This document shows positions 62,215 through 64,000 of a stretch of DNA of 64,000 nucleotides, piece by piece. Made by a program: the position numbers and the translations under genes. A model generated the notes under the pieces. It had not been told where the DNA came from, did not search any database, and worked only from the letters and a program-made list of their open reading frames with translations. The DNA is from Serilophus lunatus (lineage: Eukaryota; Chordata; Aves; Passeriformes; Eurylaimidae), in contig VXBA01005469.1 of NCBI GenBank assembly GCA_013399895.1, positions 604,247-668,246 of the forward strand, written 5' to 3'. Position 1 is the stretch's first letter. Every line of letters starts with the position of its first letter.

Positions 62215-64000
62215 AGCAAAGAATTTTTGATAATTCATCTGTGGAGCTAGGCAAAAGACAGCAGAGGAGACAGATGAACTCTCCTTTCGGGTGAGTTCAC
62301 ACCAGGGTGGGCTCCCAGGCCATCTGAACAAACATGCTTCCCTGTTAAGTGACCAAATGCTTTAGAAAGAGGGACCACTGGCTTGGCAAAGCACGTACTC
62401 CTGCTGGTGTGCTGGGATTTGAAACCCTCTGAAAAATGCTGAGCAGTTTCAAAGAAACCTAATGCAAAAATCCTCATAAATACCATTCCCTATTATGAAA
62501 TACACATTTGGGTTGGGAGGGAATTGCATGGCGTGCCTGTTTCTGTGGCTCTGATTTAACTGTAAACTCTTTTATGTGTTCTTTTTGTCCTCTGATGGAA
62601 GCAGCAGCTAAAAGCAGATCACAGGGCGAGAGGGTGAGTCTTGCTGGTGAGAATTAGCAGTGTCAGGGGAGAAATATGACATACCTAACTGACTGAATTA
62701 TGCATTGTGCTGCAAAATCCCCGATGCCAATACGCAAATGCTATTCCCGTTGTTTTGCCTGGGATGATTGGCAGTAAAGGAATTCAAATCACATCCACAC
62801 AGCAATTGTCCTTCTGTAACTAAGTCTCTCTTGCTCAGGAGGGGTATGCCTGTTCAGGCAAAATCTGTACAGCGTAGTGGGTGCTTTAGGAAGAGGTTTG
62901 AAGAAGGATGGTGGAAACATTTTTGTACATTTAACAATATCAAAGGTTGTCAGAATAGCACGTGCTAGTTGTGGCACCTTCTTGTCTTTCTCATGGGTAC
63001 TACAGGCTGGTAGTGGCTCAGACTTTGGGAGGATTAGAAGTCCATATCTAGACATTGAAAGTGATTTGAGGCACATGCCTCCACAGAAAGACTTTTTCTC
63101 TCTCCAAACAAGGCAGGAGGACAGGAAGTAGAGCCGAACAAAACATCATCCCAAATAAAAGGAACACTGAGGTCACCTGCAACCTCTCCATATTGCAGGG
63201 CTAAAAGGATTGTGAAAGTATGTGTAACAAGTGGTAAGAAAATTATTACCTTAATGAACACAAGATTGTTAATTCTCTGCTATTGGGCCTTGCTTGTCTG
63301 TTTGAAGAAAAGCAGGCAACAAAGCTAGAAAACAGAATCTGCTTTTACTTGCTGCTTAAGTTGCTTTTGCCCTGCCACCAGAAGACATAAATTAGTTACT
63401 AATTGCATTCCTAGTTTGAGGTGCTGTGAACATTCATATATTTAATCTGCCCTGGGTGCTTTTAGAAACAATTGCACTACGGTGAGCATGCGAGTTACGC
63501 AGAATTTTCTTGCTCCTGTTAATATCTCACCTTTCACAGAATATGGCTGTGTGAAAATCCGTGGGTTGATTTGGGGTTTTTTTCCCTGCTTGGTGACAAA
63601 ATGAAAAATTTGGAATGAAGAAAAATGGATTTCTGAGTTTTAAAATAACATTTTGTTTGCATTCTTTGGATGACTCTCTCTTTCAGAACATAACTTTATC
63701 ATGAAACACTGCTTCAAGATACCTGGGAAACAACTAAACAAATAAATATTTTGCCAATAACTTGCTGAATTAGAATAGTTGCTACAAAATGGAATTTTGT
63801 TGCCTCCCCCACCCTCTCCAAGTAGAATAACCCATCTGCCTAAGGAATGTAGCCCATCCCAGACTATGAGCTCCTTAAAGGATTGTGTCATAGGAAAGAA
63901 AACATGGATTTGATTAGATGGAGAGTGACACCACCGAACCCTGTGCCACCACCACTGCCTTCCTCCCTGGCCCCTGAGCAAGAGGGAGGATTCAGGGTCC

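Larger units (their letters stand above)
51251..64000. other. Intergenic sequence, no recognised gene
   Basis: About 12.7 kb without a recognised gene. The 53.55-54.25 kb stretch is purine-rich. AT-rich blocks near 56.05-56.2, 56.84-56.98, 60.30-60.44, 61.26-61.41, 62.05-62.24 and 62.56-62.79 kb read like candidate conserved non-coding elements; clustering of such blocks toward the right edge is notable. A possible exon at 62217-62290 is treated under findings. Confidence 0.45.

Overview
The window looks like avian nuclear DNA. It contains truncated CR1 retrotransposon 3' ends (the characteristic LINE of birds and other sauropsids), no Alu, B1/B2 or L1-like sequence that I could see, small spliced exons with GT-AG borders, and vertebrate-style CpG depletion broken by one strong CpG-rich block. 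I cannot name the species.

Region 1 (1-6.3 kb) holds the 3' end of one protein-coding gene on the + strand. Three exons can be placed to the base: two V-type immunoglobulin domains, each on its own phase-1/phase-1 exon, and a final exon encoding the transmembrane segment and a short cytoplasmic tail, followed by a stop and an AATAAA signal. The EW motif after the second cysteine of each Ig domain, the one-domain-per-exon layout and the C-terminal membrane anchor place it in the EWI / IGSF2-IGSF3-PTGFRN-IGSF8 family. CD101 (IGSF2) is my best guess for the member. Upstream exons lie off the left edge.

Region 2 (6.3-64 kb) has no coding gene I can recognise. It is an ordinary intergenic or very long intronic landscape with a few decayed CR1 copies (about 17.7-18.3 kb on the minus strand, 34.7-35.0 kb and probably 51.0-51.25 kb on the plus strand), some purine-rich tracts, and AT-rich blocks that read like candidate conserved non-coding elements (for example near 14.6, 16.2, 37.2, 40.4, 44.2, 47.3, 56.1, 56.85, 60.3, 61.3 and 62.6 kb). 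Many long open frames here are chance frames without family signatures.

The most distinctive structure is at 27.3-29.04 kb. A CpG-rich unique block runs directly into a minisatellite of about 970 bp made of 17-bp monomers. The array has two higher-order architectures (77 bp, then a 9-monomer 153-bp unit repeated four to five times) and an ambiguous base at their junction. It is followed by a second, unrelated, degenerate minisatellite with an 11-bp period. Just downstream, two short stretches have good acceptor and GTGAGT donor sites, which makes an unannotated plus-strand transcript starting in the CpG-rich block a testable idea. I found no convincing new biochemical system; the minisatellite complex is the best candidate for follow-up.
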